Source of the DNA: Gammaproteobacteria bacterium
Lineage (GTDB): Bacteria; Pseudomonadota; Gammaproteobacteria; HK1
Direction of reading: 5' to 3'
DNA length: 45,917 nucleotides
Assembly: GCA_021773635.1 (NCBI GenBank)
Contig: JAJFJV010000024.1
Coordinates: 1-45,917 of the forward strand
Both the position numbers and the translations under genes were made by a program. A model generated the notes under the pieces. The model saw nothing but the letters and a program-made list of their open reading frames with translations, had not been told where the DNA came from and searched no databases. Shown in pieces: positions 32,408 to 41,120 of this stretch (positions within the stretch are counted from its first letter, which is position 1; the number at the start of each line of letters is the position of its first letter).

Positions 32408-33764
32408 GATGTTTCCTCAGGCTCTTTTCAAGCCGCTCATGCAGGCCACCAAAGGCACCATTGCTCATGATGAGCAGGTGATCCCCGGGGCGGGCCTCTT
32501 TGGTGATGGTGTCGACCAGGGTCTCGAGTTGTTCCATGATTTGAATCTCGTTTTCTCTTCCCCTCGTAACGGTGCCAAGATCCCAGTCGAGCCCTGGTGG
32601 CTGGTAGAGCCAGGCGAGATCCGCGTCGGCGAGGGCTGGGCCCAATGTATCGCGATGTATCCCGAGGCGCATGGTATTTGAGCGCGGTTCGAGGATGGCG
32701 AGGATGCGCCCGCCATTAATGTGCTGGCGCAGGCCGGCCACCGTGGTGGCAATGGCGCTGGGGTGGTGGGCGAAATCGTCGTAGAGCGTGATGTCGGCCA
32801 CCTTGGCGCGCACCTCCATGCGGCGCTTTATGCCCTGGAATTCTGCTAAAGCCTCGCAGGCCACCCCTACGGGCACTCCAGCGTGGCGGGCCGAGGCAAT
32901 GGCGGCAAGGGCATTGCGTACGTTATGGGCGCCGATGAGTGGCCAGTTCACTGAGCCTGCACACCGGCCCTCCAGCCACACTTCAAAGCGGCTGCCATCG
33001 TCGGTTTCCAGCCGGGCCTGCCACTGGCCCGTACCAAGACCGAAATCTTCGCACGGGGTCCAGCAACCCATTTCCAGTACCCCGGCCACGGCCTTGTCTT
33101 CGGCGTTGTGGATGATCTTGGCATTACCGGGGACGGTGCGCACAAGATGATGAAACTGCCGCTCGATGGAGGCGAGATCGGGGAAAATATCGGCGTGATC
33201 GTATTCGAGGTTGTTGAGTGCCAGCGTGCGCGGACGGTAATGGACAAACTTGGAGCGTTTGTCGAAAAAGGCGGTGTCGTATTCGTCCGCTTCCACCACG
33301 AAGAAGGGGGAATTCCCGAGGCGGGCCGAGAGGCCAAAATTTCCGGGTACACCGCCGATGAGAAATCCCGGCGTGAGCTTCGCGTATTCCAGAATCCAGG
33401 CCAGCAGGCTGGCGGTAGTGGTCTTGCCATGAGTGCCGGCCACGGCCAAAACCCAGCGATCATGGAGCAGGTTCTCCGCCAGCCACGCCGGGCCGGAGGT
33501 ATAGCGAAGCCCGCGGTCCAGCACATATTCCACTGCCGGGTTACCGCGTGACAGGGCATTGCCGATGACTACCTGGTCCGGCGCGGGATCCAGCTGTTCC
33601 GGGTCGTAGCCCTCAGTGACCTCAATGCCAAGCCCATCGAGCAGTGTGCTCATGGGCGGGTAGGCATGGGCGTCGGAGCCGGTGACGCGATGCCCCAGTT
33701 CGCGTGCCAGGGTAGCAACCCCCGCCATGAAGGTGCCGCAGATGCCGAGTATATGAATGTGCAT
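32397..33764 (-). CDS. mpl: UDP-MurNAc:L-Ala-gamma-D-Glu-meso-DAP ligase
   Basis: This 455-residue Mur-type ligase attaches recycled murein tripeptide to UDP-MurNAc in the cytoplasm, saving peptidoglycan precursors. It begins [23 protein letters not shown]. It has the ATP loop GTHGKTT at 110-116, the [24 protein letters not shown] block typical of Mpl rather than Mur[12 protein letters not shown], and [11 protein letters not shown]. An ATG at 33767 immediately precedes the chosen ATG; AGG is just upstream of both. The frame opens further upstream, but that part lies in a palindromic repeat. The gene leads the mpl-ubiX-LON operon. Confidence 0.95.
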   Translation of the reverse strand: MHIHILGICGTFMAGVATLARELGHRVTGSDAHAYPPMSTLLDGLGIEVTEGYDPEQLDPAPDQVVIGNALSRGNPAVEYVLDRGLRYTSGPAWLAENLLHDRWVLAVAGTHGKTTTASLLAWILEYAKLTPGFLIGGVPGNFGLSARLGNSPFFVVEADEYDTAFFDKRSKFVHYRPRTLALNNLEYDHADIFPDLASIERQFHHLVRTVPGNAKIIHNAEDKAVAGVLEMGCWTPCEDFGLGTGQWQARLETDDGSRFEVWLEGRCAGSVNWPLIGAHNVRNALAAIASARHAGVPVGVACEALAEFQGIKRRMEVRAKVADITLYDDFAHHPSAIATTVAGLRQHINGGRILAILEPRSNTMRLGIHRDTLGPALADADLAWLYQPPGLDWDLGTVTRGRENEIQIMEQLETLVDTITKEARPGDHLLIMSNGAFGGLHERLEKSLRKHHDS

Positions 33765-33785
33765 CATCCTGGAATCGGTGATTGG

Positions 33786-33904
33786 ACGGGGCGCAGGGTG
33801 CGTGATGATTGGTGTCTGGCAAGGCGCGACGACGAGTAATAGCGATCTATTGCGAGGAGTTGCAACGCAGCTAGGCATCGAGCAGCGCGCACCCTGCACC
33901 CCGT
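33786..33904. repeat. Long imperfect palindromic element upstream of mpl
   Basis: Two arms of about 57 bp are imperfect reverse complements across a CGAT centre at 33843-33846. The outer parts ACGGGGCGCAGGGTGCG and CGCACCCTGCACCCCGT pair almost completely, and the inner AATAG/CTATT pair closes the loop. No coding potential is visible. It resembles the palindromic repeats scattered between genes in many gammaproteobacteria. It lies only 22 bp before the mpl start and so is probably transcribed in its leader. Confidence 0.75.
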
Positions 33905-34003
33905 AGCACCCGTGCTTTGCAGATGAGTCTGCCTTACTCCACGGAATCGAAAAGGATTAATTGTTTGCATCGTCTATAAAGCGTTCAATTGCCGGTTCCA
34001 GGA

Positions 34004-34519
34004 TTAACCTGCCAGCGGAAATAACTGGTTCATGATGAGGATGGAGGCCCAGGAAAAGACCACCGCGAGTACCAGCCCGAGGGTGAAGACACAGGAGAGG
34101 CTGTGGCGCAGGATATGGGCGGTGATGGCGAGGCTCCAGCCCACCAGTCCGAGGAGTAAAAAGGCAGGTGCGCCGGTAGGGTTCTCCGCCGCCTTGGCGA
34201 TGTGTAGCCAATGGGTGACGGGGATGGCGACAAGACTGAGTATTGCGCCGGTTCCGGCCAGAGCGGTGAGAGTCTGGTGATAGCGTGGCAGGCGGCGTGG
34301 CGGATAGAGGACAATGGCGACGAAGGCCGCGAGCAGGGCAGTCTCCACCAGTCCTGCGACAAAGGCTCGGGCCGGGATCAGATAGGCCAGCGACAGCAGA
34401 AAGGCGGCAAGGGCGTGGACCGCGAGCGCGAGTCCCATGAGCAGGGTAGAGCTTGGTAGCTGCTGGGGGCCACTACGCAGCCAGCACAGTTCCAAAAAGG
34501 GTCGAATCAATGCGTACAA
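34004..34519 (-). CDS. Integral membrane protein, Yip1-like, unknown function
   Basis: This protein of about 171 residues has five hydrophobic helices and a short N-terminal segment LYALIRPFLELCWLRSGPQQLPSS before the first. The pattern resembles small Yip1-like bacterial membrane proteins of unknown role. I place the start at TTG 34519 because GGAG lies 8 bases ahead and the conserved-looking region begins there; an ATG at 34555 would add 12 residues without a ribosome-binding site. It shares its upstream region with the divergent fructokinase gene. Confidence 0.65.
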   Translation of the reverse strand: MYALIRPFLELCWLRSGPQQLPSSTLLMGLALAVHALAAFLLSLAYLIPARAFVAGLVETALLAAFVAIVLYPPRRLPRYHQTLTALAGTGAILSLVAIPVTHWLHIAKAAENPTGAPAFLLLGLVGWSLAITAHILRHSLSCVFTLGLVLAVVFSWASILIMNQLFPLAG

Positions 34520-34669
34520 ATGAGGGTCTCCGGTAGACACGCCGTACGCGGGCATTGTACGCGATAAGCGCCCGGGAACTTGCACCGGCGAGAGTAGCTA
34601 AGGATCATGGGCAGGAACGGCGAGGGTGGAAATCTGTCTATTGCTCGCACCCCAAAAGGATAGAAATAC

Positions 34670-35587
34670 ATGCGTATAGGAATAGATCTCGGGGGCACCA
34701 AGATCGAGGCCATTGCCCTTTCAGAACAGGGTGAAGAGCTGGCGCGGCAGCGAGTGCCGACGCCGCAAAGCAGCTATCAGGATACCCTTGATGCCATCAC
34801 CGGCCTGGTTGCGGACATTGAAAAGAAGCTTGGGCGCGCAGGCTCGCTGGGGGTGGCAACACCGGGGGCCATCTCTCCCGCCAGCGGCCTTATCAAGAAC
34901 GCCAATTCCACTTGTCTCATCGGTCATCCTCTCGACCATGATCTCGCCACCGCCCTGGACCGCCCGGTGCGTACCGCAAACGATGCCAACTGCTTCGCCC
35001 TGTCCGAAGCGGTGGACGGTGCCGCTGCGGGCGCGGAGACAGTTTTTGGTGTGATCATTGGTACCGGTACCGGCGGTGGGCTGGTGGTGCGCGGCGAGGT
35101 GCTGACCGGGCCCAATGCCATTGCCGGCGAGTGGGGGCACAATCCCATGCCTTGGCCGCGGCCGGAGGAGTGGCCCGGTGTGCGTTGCTATTGTGGCCGT
35201 ATGGGTTGTCTGGAGACTTTGCTATGCGGGCCGGGATTTGCCCGTGAGTTTAATGAAGCCACCGGGCAGACCCTGACCGCCAGAGAGATTGCCGCACTGG
35301 CGGATGCGGGCGATGTGGCGGCGTGTGCCGCCCTCGACCGCTACGAGGAGCGTCTTGCCCGGGCGCTGGCACACGTGATCAACATCTTTGACCCGGAGGT
35401 CATCGTACTGGGCGGCGGCATGTCCAATATCAAACGGCTTTACGACAATGTTCCCAAACTTTGGGGCACACATGTCTTTTCCGACCAAGTGGATACCCGG
35501 CTGACCCCGCCGCGCTTTGGAGATTCCAGCGGAGTGCGCGGTGCCGCTTGGTTATGGCCTGTAAACCACGCCCAGCGGAGCAAATAA
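34670..35587 (+). CDS. mak: Fructokinase, ROK family
   Basis: This 305-residue sugar kinase is closely similar to E. coli Mak along its whole length. It phosphorylates fructose (also mannose and other hexoses) to the 6-phosphate in the cytoplasm. Motifs are the phosphate loop GIDLGGTKIE, the catalytic Asp in TANDANCFALSEAVDGAAAGA, GEWGHNPMPWP, and the ROK zinc site CYCGRMGCLE near residue 173. The end, GDSSGVRGAAWLWP, is also Mak-like. Its stop codon overlaps the start of the next gene by one base. Confidence 0.93.
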   Translation: MRIGIDLGGTKIEAIALSEQGEELARQRVPTPQSSYQDTLDAITGLVADIEKKLGRAGSLGVATPGAISPASGLIKNANSTCLIGHPLDHDLATALDRPVRTANDANCFALSEAVDGAAAGAETVFGVIIGTGTGGGLVVRGEVLTGPNAIAGEWGHNPMPWPRPEEWPGVRCYCGRMGCLETLLCGPGFAREFNEATGQTLTAREIAALADAGDVAACAALDRYEERLARALAHVINIFDPEVIVLGGGMSNIKRLYDNVPKLWGTHVFSDQVDTRLTPPRFGDSSGVRGAAWLWPVNHAQRSK

Positions 35588-36297
35588 TGATTGAGCTTTA
35601 CCAGTTCCCTCCGGCCTTCGGACTGCCCAATCCAAGCCCCTTTTGCATGAAGCTGGAAACCTGGCTGCGTCTTGCCGGGCTTGAATACGAGGTGCGAACC
35701 GTTACCAGCCCGGGCAAGGCCCCGGGAAGCAAGCTGCCCTCGCTGGTGGTGGACGGCAAGACGTTAACGGATTCGGCCGCGGCCATTCGTCATCTGGAGC
35801 AGCAGTTTCAGCTGGATGTGGATGCCGACCTTTCCGCTGAGCAGCGGGCGGTATGCGAGGCCATTGAGCGCATGCTGGAAGATCACCTGTACGGGATCAT
35901 GCTCTACAGTCGCTGGATGGTGCCCGCCAACTGGCGGGTGGTGCGCCGCACCTTTTTTGGCGATCTGGGTTTCCCGCTGTCGGCTTATCTGCCTGGCATC
36001 GCCCAGCGTCAGGTACGCGGCATGCTGCAAGCCCAGGGTTTTGCTGAACGGCCACGCGACGAGGTCTACGCCCTCGGTTGCCGTGATATCGACGCACTTT
36101 CTACCCTGCTGGGTGACAAGCCCTTCCTCATGGGTGAGGAGCCCGTGCGGGTGGACTGCTGCGCCTATGGGGTGCTGGCCAACATCATGCAACCGCCGGT
36201 GGAGTCGAAACTGAAGGCCCATACCCTCGACCAGGCCAACCTGGTGGCCTATTGCGAACGCATGGGGACACGCTTCTTTCCATCCGTGGCGGCGTAG
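35587..36297 (+). CDS. Glutathione S-transferase-like protein (metaxin/FAXC-like)
   Basis: This 236-residue protein has a thioredoxin-fold N-terminal domain (IELYQFPPAFGLPNPSPFCMKLETWLRLAGLEY) and an all-helical GST C-terminal domain with the late DKPFLMGEEPVRVDCCAYGVLANI motif. The first-domain pattern suits the GST_N_4/metaxin-like group, not classical detoxifying GSTs. Glutathione use is likely, but the reaction is unknown. Its ATG overlaps the mak stop (TAATG), so it is translationally coupled. An ATM1-type exporter follows, a transporter class that handles glutathione persulfide compounds. Confidence 0.82.
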   Translation: MIELYQFPPAFGLPNPSPFCMKLETWLRLAGLEYEVRTVTSPGKAPGSKLPSLVVDGKTLTDSAAAIRHLEQQFQLDVDADLSAEQRAVCEAIERMLEDHLYGIMLYSRWMVPANWRVVRRTFFGDLGFPLSAYLPGIAQRQVRGMLQAQGFAERPRDEVYALGCRDIDALSTLLGDKPFLMGEEPVRVDCCAYGVLANIMQPPVESKLKAHTLDQANLVAYCERMGTRFFPSVAA

Positions 36298-36321
36298 CCG
36301 TATCCGGCAAGACCGTACGGG

Positions 36322-36327
36322 TATAAT
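36322..36327 (+). promoter_or_regulatory. Candidate -10 box overlapping the ABC exporter start region
   Basis: A perfect TATAAT overlaps the ATG at 36326. A transcript from it would start near 36334, so it could only use the next in-frame ATG at 36338, with almost no leader. Confidence 0.4.
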
Positions 36328-38191
36328 GCCCGCCCTTATGGTCTACCGTCCCACTCCTCACCATCGCCAGGATTCCACTGGGCCGAGCCCCGGCTTGCGC
36401 TCGGACTGGAATAATCTGCGCCAGTTTTTGCCCCTGCTGTGGGAGTTTCGCGGGCGCGTACTGATCGCTCTCGGTTGCCTGATTTTCGCCAAGCTGGCCA
36501 GCGTGGGTGTGCCACTGCTGCTCAAGCAGATCGTGGAGGTGCTGGAGGGCCGGGGGCAGGAGATGATGCTATTGCCCGTAGTACTCGTGCTTGGCTACGG
36601 TGCTTTACGACTCGCCAGCTCGTTGTTCAACGAACTGCGCGATGCGATTTTTGCAAAGGTGCGCTACCACACCATGCGCCGGCTGTCGGGCAGGGTGCTG
36701 ACTCATTTGCATACCCTGGCGTTACGCTATCATCTGGAGCGCAAAACCGGCGCCATCTCCCGGGATCTTGAGCGCGCCACCCGCAGTCTGAGTTCGCTGC
36801 TCAACTATCTGGCCTTTAGCATTTTTCCGACGGCGCTGGAGTTCCTGCTGGTAGGCGGCATCCTGTTCAGCGGTTATCCGTGGCAATTTGCGGTGAGCAC
36901 CTTTGGCACGGTGATCGTGTACGTTCTTTTTACCCTCGCGGTGACGGAATGGCGTATCCACTACCGCCAGGAAATGAATGCCCTGGACTCCGAGGCCAAC
37001 AGTCAGGCGGTGGACAGCCTGATCAACTACGAGACGGTGAAGTACTTCGGTAACGAAGCACTGGAGACCGAGCGCTACGATAAAACCCTGGGACGCTGGG
37101 AAGGGCTGGCGGTGAAGACCCAGACTTCCATGTGCGCACTCAACTTCGGTCAGGGCGCAATCATTGCGCTGGGCGTTACTCTCATCATGTTTCTGGCGAC
37201 CCGCGGCGTGGTGGCGGGGGAGCTGAGCCTTGGGGACCTGGTGTTGGTCAATGCCTTCTTATTGCAACTCTTCATTCCGCTGAACATGCTTGGCATCGTT
37301 TATCGCCAAATAAAATATGCCTTTACCGATATCGAACTGGTGGCCCGCCTGCTGGCCGAAGAGGTGGAGATTAAGGATGCGCCCGAGGCGGCCGATCTGA
37401 TGGTTGCCGGCGGTGAAGTGTGTTTCCAGGACGTGCATTTTGCCTATCAGTCGGACCGGCCCATTCTGCATGCCGTGGACTTTCAAATTCCCGCCGGCAA
37501 GAAGACCGCGGTGGTCGGACCAAGCGGCGCCGGGAAATCAACTCTGGCGCGATTGCTGTTTCGCTTTTACGACGTCACCGAGGGAGTCATATCCATTGAT
37601 GGCCAGGATATCCGTGAGGTCGGCCAGCAGAGCCTGCGCGGGGCCATTGGTATCGTTCCCCAGGACACCGTGCTGTTCAACGAAAGTATCCGTTACAACA
37701 TCGTCTATGCACGGCCGGGCGCATCGCAGGAAGAGGTGGAGCAGGCGGCAAGGCTGGCCCATATTCACGACTTCATCACTTCCCTGCCCCAAGGTTACGA
37801 CACCGTAGTGGGAGAGCGCGGGCTCAAGCTTTCCGGTGGTGAGAAGCAGCGAGTCGCCATCGCCCGGGTGATTCTCAAAAACCCGAAAATTCTCATCTTC
37901 GACGAGGCAACTTCCTCTCTCGACAGCCACTCTGAACAGGCCATTCAGACGGCCCTTGGCGAAGTGTCCACCAACCACACCACCCTGGTGATCGCACACC
38001 GCCTATCCACAGTGGTGGATGCCGATGAAATCCTGGTGATGGAGGCTGGCCGTATTACTGAACGCGGTAACCACCGCAGCCTGCTTGAAAATCAGGGTCT
38101 CTACGCCCGCATGTGGGCCTTGCAACAGGAAGAGCGGCAGCATCGGCAGGAAGAGGCGCTGGCTGAGGTTGCGGTAGAGGCAGGGATATAA
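36326..38191 (+). CDS. ATM1/HMT1-type ABC exporter (permease-ATPase fusion)
   Basis: This 621-residue half-transporter would work as a homodimer in the inner membrane. Six helices span about 40-330, including ERKTGAISRDLERATRSLS and DSLINYETVKYFGNE, which are characteristic of the ATM1 group, and YRQIKYAFTDIE ahead of the ATPase. Walker A is GPSGAGKST (about 397), the signature LSGGEKQR (about 501) and Walker B ILIFDEATSS (about 522). Relatives export glutathione-bound persulfides, metals or Fe-S precursors. ATG 36338 is an alternative start, favoured if the TATAAT at 36322 is the promoter. The GST-like neighbour fits a glutathione-related role. Confidence 0.9.
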   Translation: MPALMVYRPTPHHRQDSTGPSPGLRSDWNNLRQFLPLLWEFRGRVLIALGCLIFAKLASVGVPLLLKQIVEVLEGRGQEMMLLPVVLVLGYGALRLASSLFNELRDAIFAKVRYHTMRRLSGRVLTHLHTLALRYHLERKTGAISRDLERATRSLSSLLNYLAFSIFPTALEFLLVGGILFSGYPWQFAVSTFGTVIVYVLFTLAVTEWRIHYRQEMNALDSEANSQAVDSLINYETVKYFGNEALETERYDKTLGRWEGLAVKTQTSMCALNFGQGAIIALGVTLIMFLATRGVVAGELSLGDLVLVNAFLLQLFIPLNMLGIVYRQIKYAFTDIELVARLLAEEVEIKDAPEAADLMVAGGEVCFQDVHFAYQSDRPILHAVDFQIPAGKKTAVVGPSGAGKSTLARLLFRFYDVTEGVISIDGQDIREVGQQSLRGAIGIVPQDTVLFNESIRYNIVYARPGASQEEVEQAARLAHIHDFITSLPQGYDTVVGERGLKLSGGEKQRVAIARVILKNPKILIFDEATSSLDSHSEQAIQTALGEVSTNHTTLVIAHRLSTVVDADEILVMEAGRITERGNHRSLLENQGLYARMWALQQEERQHRQEEALAEVAVEAGI

Positions 38192-38222
38192 GCCAGGTGG
38201 CGCCGAAAAGGCACGGAACAAG

Positions 38223-38275
38223 ACCCGAGCACATTTCCCGTACTATTCCTCTTTAACCGGTGAATAATCTCGGGT
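38223..38275. terminator. Possible terminator between the ABC exporter and DMT genes
   Basis: ACCCGAG (38223-38229) and CTCGGGT (38269-38275) are complementary across a 39-base loop between convergent genes. There is no T tract. Support is modest. Confidence 0.3.
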
Positions 38276-38330
38276 TCTATAACAACGGACCTTGTGTTGA
38301 AGCTGGATGTACTCCGTCCGCAAATTTGCA

Positions 38331-39254
38331 TCAAACCGTTACTGAAACTCGCTTCCTCCAAATCCGTCCGTCAATCGCAGACAGGCCGAGCGCAATGAGG
38401 CTCATTCCTGCAAAGTGAACGGGTTCCAGCGCTTCGTTCAAGAATAACGATCCGAGTAATATGGCCGAAACAGGAATGAGCAAAGTGACCAATAACAAGT
38501 TGGTGGCACCAGCCGACTCCAGAATTTTGAAATAGAGAACATAAGCGACGGCTGTAGACAGTACGCCCAGCCCGACGATAGCGCTCCAGGTGCCCGTACT
38601 CGGCACCGAAAAATTAAGTGGTCCGTCGACATATAGGGTTATGGGAACCAAAATCAGGGTTGATGCCGTGACCTGACCGGCCGCCGTAACCATCGGGTTG
38701 AGGGCCATTGTTTTAAAGCGACGACCGTAAACACCTGCGAAGGCATAGGACAGGGCAGCAACCAAAACTGCAACTTGTGCAAGCGTACTATCCCCTTCGC
38801 CAACGGCTGGCGCTCCGATCATCACTACCACGCCCACAAAACCAACGGCCACACCGATAAGCTTCATCGGTGTGGCTCGCTCGTCAGATAACAGCAGACC
38901 AGCAACGACCACCGTAAATAGCGGTGTTGTTGCGTTCAATATCGATGCCAGGCCTGAACCGATTTGAGTTTGCCCCCAGACGATGAGCACAAAGGGAAGC
39001 ACATTGTTCAGAATTCCCATTCCAAAGAATGCGAGCCATACGCCCGGTTTTTTCGGGGGGCGTAATCCCATTGCCAGGGCGATACTCCACAGTGCTATGG
39101 AGGCGAGACCCACCCTCAGAGTAACAATGGTCAGAGGGGGTAAATCAGCTACCGCCACTCCGACAAAGAAAAATGATCCTCCCCAAAGAACGGACAATGC
39201 GATGAGCATGATCCATTCACGAGTCCCCATGGAAGTATTGATGCATGATCTCAT
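38331..39254 (-). CDS. EamA/DMT-family transporter
   Basis: This 307-residue membrane protein has about ten helices and two EamA repeats, the first containing LSVLWGGSFFFVGVAVADLPPLTIVTLRVGLASIAL. The second ends AGMSLIALGLSAIDGR. It is distinct from the EamA protein at 6642. I chose ATG 39254 because GAGAGG lies 8 bases upstream; ATG 39230 is also possible. The frame is open further upstream without support. It faces ada across a shared upstream region and may be an exporter of an unidentified metabolite. Confidence 0.87.
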   Translation of the reverse strand: MRSCINTSMGTREWIMLIALSVLWGGSFFFVGVAVADLPPLTIVTLRVGLASIALWSIALAMGLRPPKKPGVWLAFFGMGILNNVLPFVLIVWGQTQIGSGLASILNATTPLFTVVVAGLLLSDERATPMKLIGVAVGFVGVVVMIGAPAVGEGDSTLAQVAVLVAALSYAFAGVYGRRFKTMALNPMVTAAGQVTASTLILVPITLYVDGPLNFSVPSTGTWSAIVGLGVLSTAVAYVLYFKILESAGATNLLLVTLLIPVSAILLGSLFLNEALEPVHFAGMSLIALGLSAIDGRIWRKRVSVTV

Positions 39255-39380
39255 TGCGATTGCCTCTCTTGCGCCCGAATATTCTGGGTTTAGTCTGGCT
39301 TCTCCCGACATCTAAAACCATCTGATTCTTGCTTTCTAATTCACGATCTAAAAATTCTGATATTGATTTTCCTCCATCGA

Positions 39381-39393
39381 AATTGCACAGCAA
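39381..39393 (+). promoter_or_regulatory. Possible Ada box upstream of ada
   Basis: AATT-GCACA-GCAA resembles the Ada recognition sequence AATT-N6-GCAA but with a 5-base gap. It lies 67 bp upstream of the ada ATG, a plausible position for autoregulation by methylated Ada. Confidence 0.35.
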
Positions 39394-39459
39394 GAAACGG
39401 ATGGAAACGCCGTAATGGATATGGTTTTATGTATTCAAAATGCAGTTCCTGGAAAAAAC

Positions 39460-40527
39460 ATGTCGATGCCATCTGAACAAGAAATGCGGGCCGCAATAGC
39501 GTCGCGGGACAAGGCTGGTGACGGGAGCTTTTTCTATGGAGTCATCACCACCGGGGTTTTCTGTCGGCCCTCGTGTGCTTCCCGTCCCGCTCGTCCTGAG
39601 AACCTGAGATTTTTTCCGAGCATTGAATCTGCCATTGTTGCAGGCTTTAGACCTTGCAAACGCTGCCTGCCGACAGAAGGCACACCGAAAGCAAACAGGC
39701 TCGTGGAAATAGCCCGGTATATCGAATCTCATGCGGACGAACGTCTAACACTGGCGAAGTTAGCCGATCAAGCTGGGCTCTCATCCTCCCGGCTTCAACG
39801 AATATTCAAGGATGCTTTCGGTGTGTCTCCAAAAGACTATCAGGATGCGGTCCGTATGCGGCGGTTCAAACAATCATTAAAAGAAGGCGACAGCGTTACC
39901 GACGCAATATTTTCTTCGGGCTACGGTTCAATCAGTCGGATCTATGGTGAGGCGAGGCGCAATATCGGCATGACACCGAAAGCTTATCGAGCTGGCGGCG
40001 CTGGAGAGACCATTGCCTATACCTGCCGGGATACTGCACTTGGCCCCATGGCGATGGCCGCTACTAAAAAAGGGGTTTGTTTCGTGCAATTTGGGGAAGA
40101 CGAGGAATCTCTGTTTACACAGCTGCAAGAGGAGTTTCCTAAAGCGAAACTCGCTGCTTCTCCCGCTCAAAACACCCCTGAACTTGACGCCTGGATGGAT
40201 GCCCTTGATGAGCACATCAGCAATGGGGCTCCCAGACCTGACCTGCCGCTTGATCTGCGCGGAACAGCATTTCAAATGAAGGTCTGGAGATTCCTTCTCA
40301 GCGTAGGCGAAGGAGATGTACTCAGCTACGGTGAGTTAGCTGCGCAGATTGAAAAGCCCAAAGCCGTTCGTGCTGTAGCATCGGCTTGCGCTGCGAATCG
40401 TATTGGTGTGCTGATACCTTGCCACCGGGTGTTAAGGGGTGATGGGAGCCTTGGGGGATACCGCTGGGGTTTAGATCGTAAGCGGGCATTGCTCGATGCG
40501 GAAAGAGCACGATGCACTGATTTGTAA
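39460..40527 (+). CDS. ada: Ada: methylated-DNA methyltransferase and transcriptional activator
   Basis: This 355-residue protein repairs O6-methylguanine and methylphosphotriesters irreversibly and, once methylated on its N-terminal cysteine, activates the adaptive response. The zinc-site cysteines are at 35, 39, 66 and 69 (FCRPSC, PCKRC), spaced exactly as in E. coli. AraC-type helix-turn-helix motifs span about 85-180. The acceptor Cys is at 321 in IPCHRVL, the same number as in E. coli, which supports ATG 39460 over ATG 39415. TGGAAA precedes it. A possible Ada box lies upstream. The divergent DMT gene may share the control region. Confidence 0.95.
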   Translation: MSMPSEQEMRAAIASRDKAGDGSFFYGVITTGVFCRPSCASRPARPENLRFFPSIESAIVAGFRPCKRCLPTEGTPKANRLVEIARYIESHADERLTLAKLADQAGLSSSRLQRIFKDAFGVSPKDYQDAVRMRRFKQSLKEGDSVTDAIFSSGYGSISRIYGEARRNIGMTPKAYRAGGAGETIAYTCRDTALGPMAMAATKKGVCFVQFGEDEESLFTQLQEEFPKAKLAASPAQNTPELDAWMDALDEHISNGAPRPDLPLDLRGTAFQMKVWRFLLSVGEGDVLSYGELAAQIEKPKAVRAVASACAANRIGVLIPCHRVLRGDGSLGGYRWGLDRKRALLDAERARCTDL

Positions 40528-40555
40528 AATTGGCGCGCTAAAAAGAATACCAAGC

Positions 40556-40627
40556 CCGACAGGTCTTTAATGTCCGCTTTCGGGGATTCGGGCAGATGAG
40601 TGGCAACCCTGTCGGATCGCTCCCCGA
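40556..40627. other. Two interleaved inverted repeats between ada and msrA
   Basis: CCGACAGG (40556) pairs with CCTGTCGG (40608), and TCGGGGA (40580) pairs with TCCCCGA (40621). Because the pairs interlock, they could form alternative hairpins or a pseudoknot. They lie between convergent gene ends, so termination is the simplest role. Confidence 0.4.
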
Positions 40628-40639
40628 TGGCGCGGCATT

Positions 40640-41110
40640 TCAGCAGTGACCACGCCCGTGTTTTTCCAGGTAACGCTGGTGGTATTCCTCGGCACGGTAG
40701 AAGGTGTCTGCTGCGACAATCTCGGTGACGACAGGGTGGTGCGTTCCCAGTTTTAGCTGATGTTGGTCGCGGGAGGCCTCGGCGGCTGTTTGTTGTGCCG
40801 GGGAGTGGCAGAAGATCGCCGAGCGGTACTGGCTGCCAACATCGGGGCCCTGGCGGTTGCGGGTGGTGGGATTGTGGCAATTCCAGAAGGCCGTGAGCAA
40901 GGCTTCATAACTGATGCGGGCCGGGTCGAAGGATACCTCCACGGCCTCTGCGTGATTGGTGTCGCCGTGGCAGATGTCTTCATAGGTGGGATCGACGGTG
41001 GTGCCCCCGGTATAGCCGACGGCGGCGTCCAGCACGCCATCTAGGCGGCGGAACATCGACTCCACGCCCCAGAAACAGCCCGCTGCAAAAGTTGCTTTTT
41101 CCTGTGTCAT
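40640..41110 (-). CDS. msrA: Peptide methionine-(S)-S-oxide reductase
   Basis: This 156-residue repair enzyme reduces methionine sulfoxide in proteins using thioredoxin. The catalytic Cys12 is in AAGCFWGVE, with the family blocks VGYTGG, YEDICHGDTNHAEAVEV and FWNCHNPTTRNRQGPDVGSQYRSAIF. Cys156 is the last residue and may act as a resolving cysteine. It is the last gene of the minus-strand operon with tas and the glutaredoxin gene, 10 bases after the tas stop. The overall theme is thiol and oxidation repair. Confidence 0.95.
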   Translation of the reverse strand: MTQEKATFAAGCFWGVESMFRRLDGVLDAAVGYTGGTTVDPTYEDICHGDTNHAEAVEVSFDPARISYEALLTAFWNCHNPTTRNRQGPDVGSQYRSAIFCHSPAQQTAAEASRDQHQLKLGTHHPVVTEIVAADTFYRAEEYHQRYLEKHGRGHC

Positions 41111-41120
41111 TTATGTCTCC

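Noticed and set aside
33768-33899. The upstream extension of mpl
   Set aside because: It translates the palindromic repeat, and the Mpl family starts at MHIHILG.
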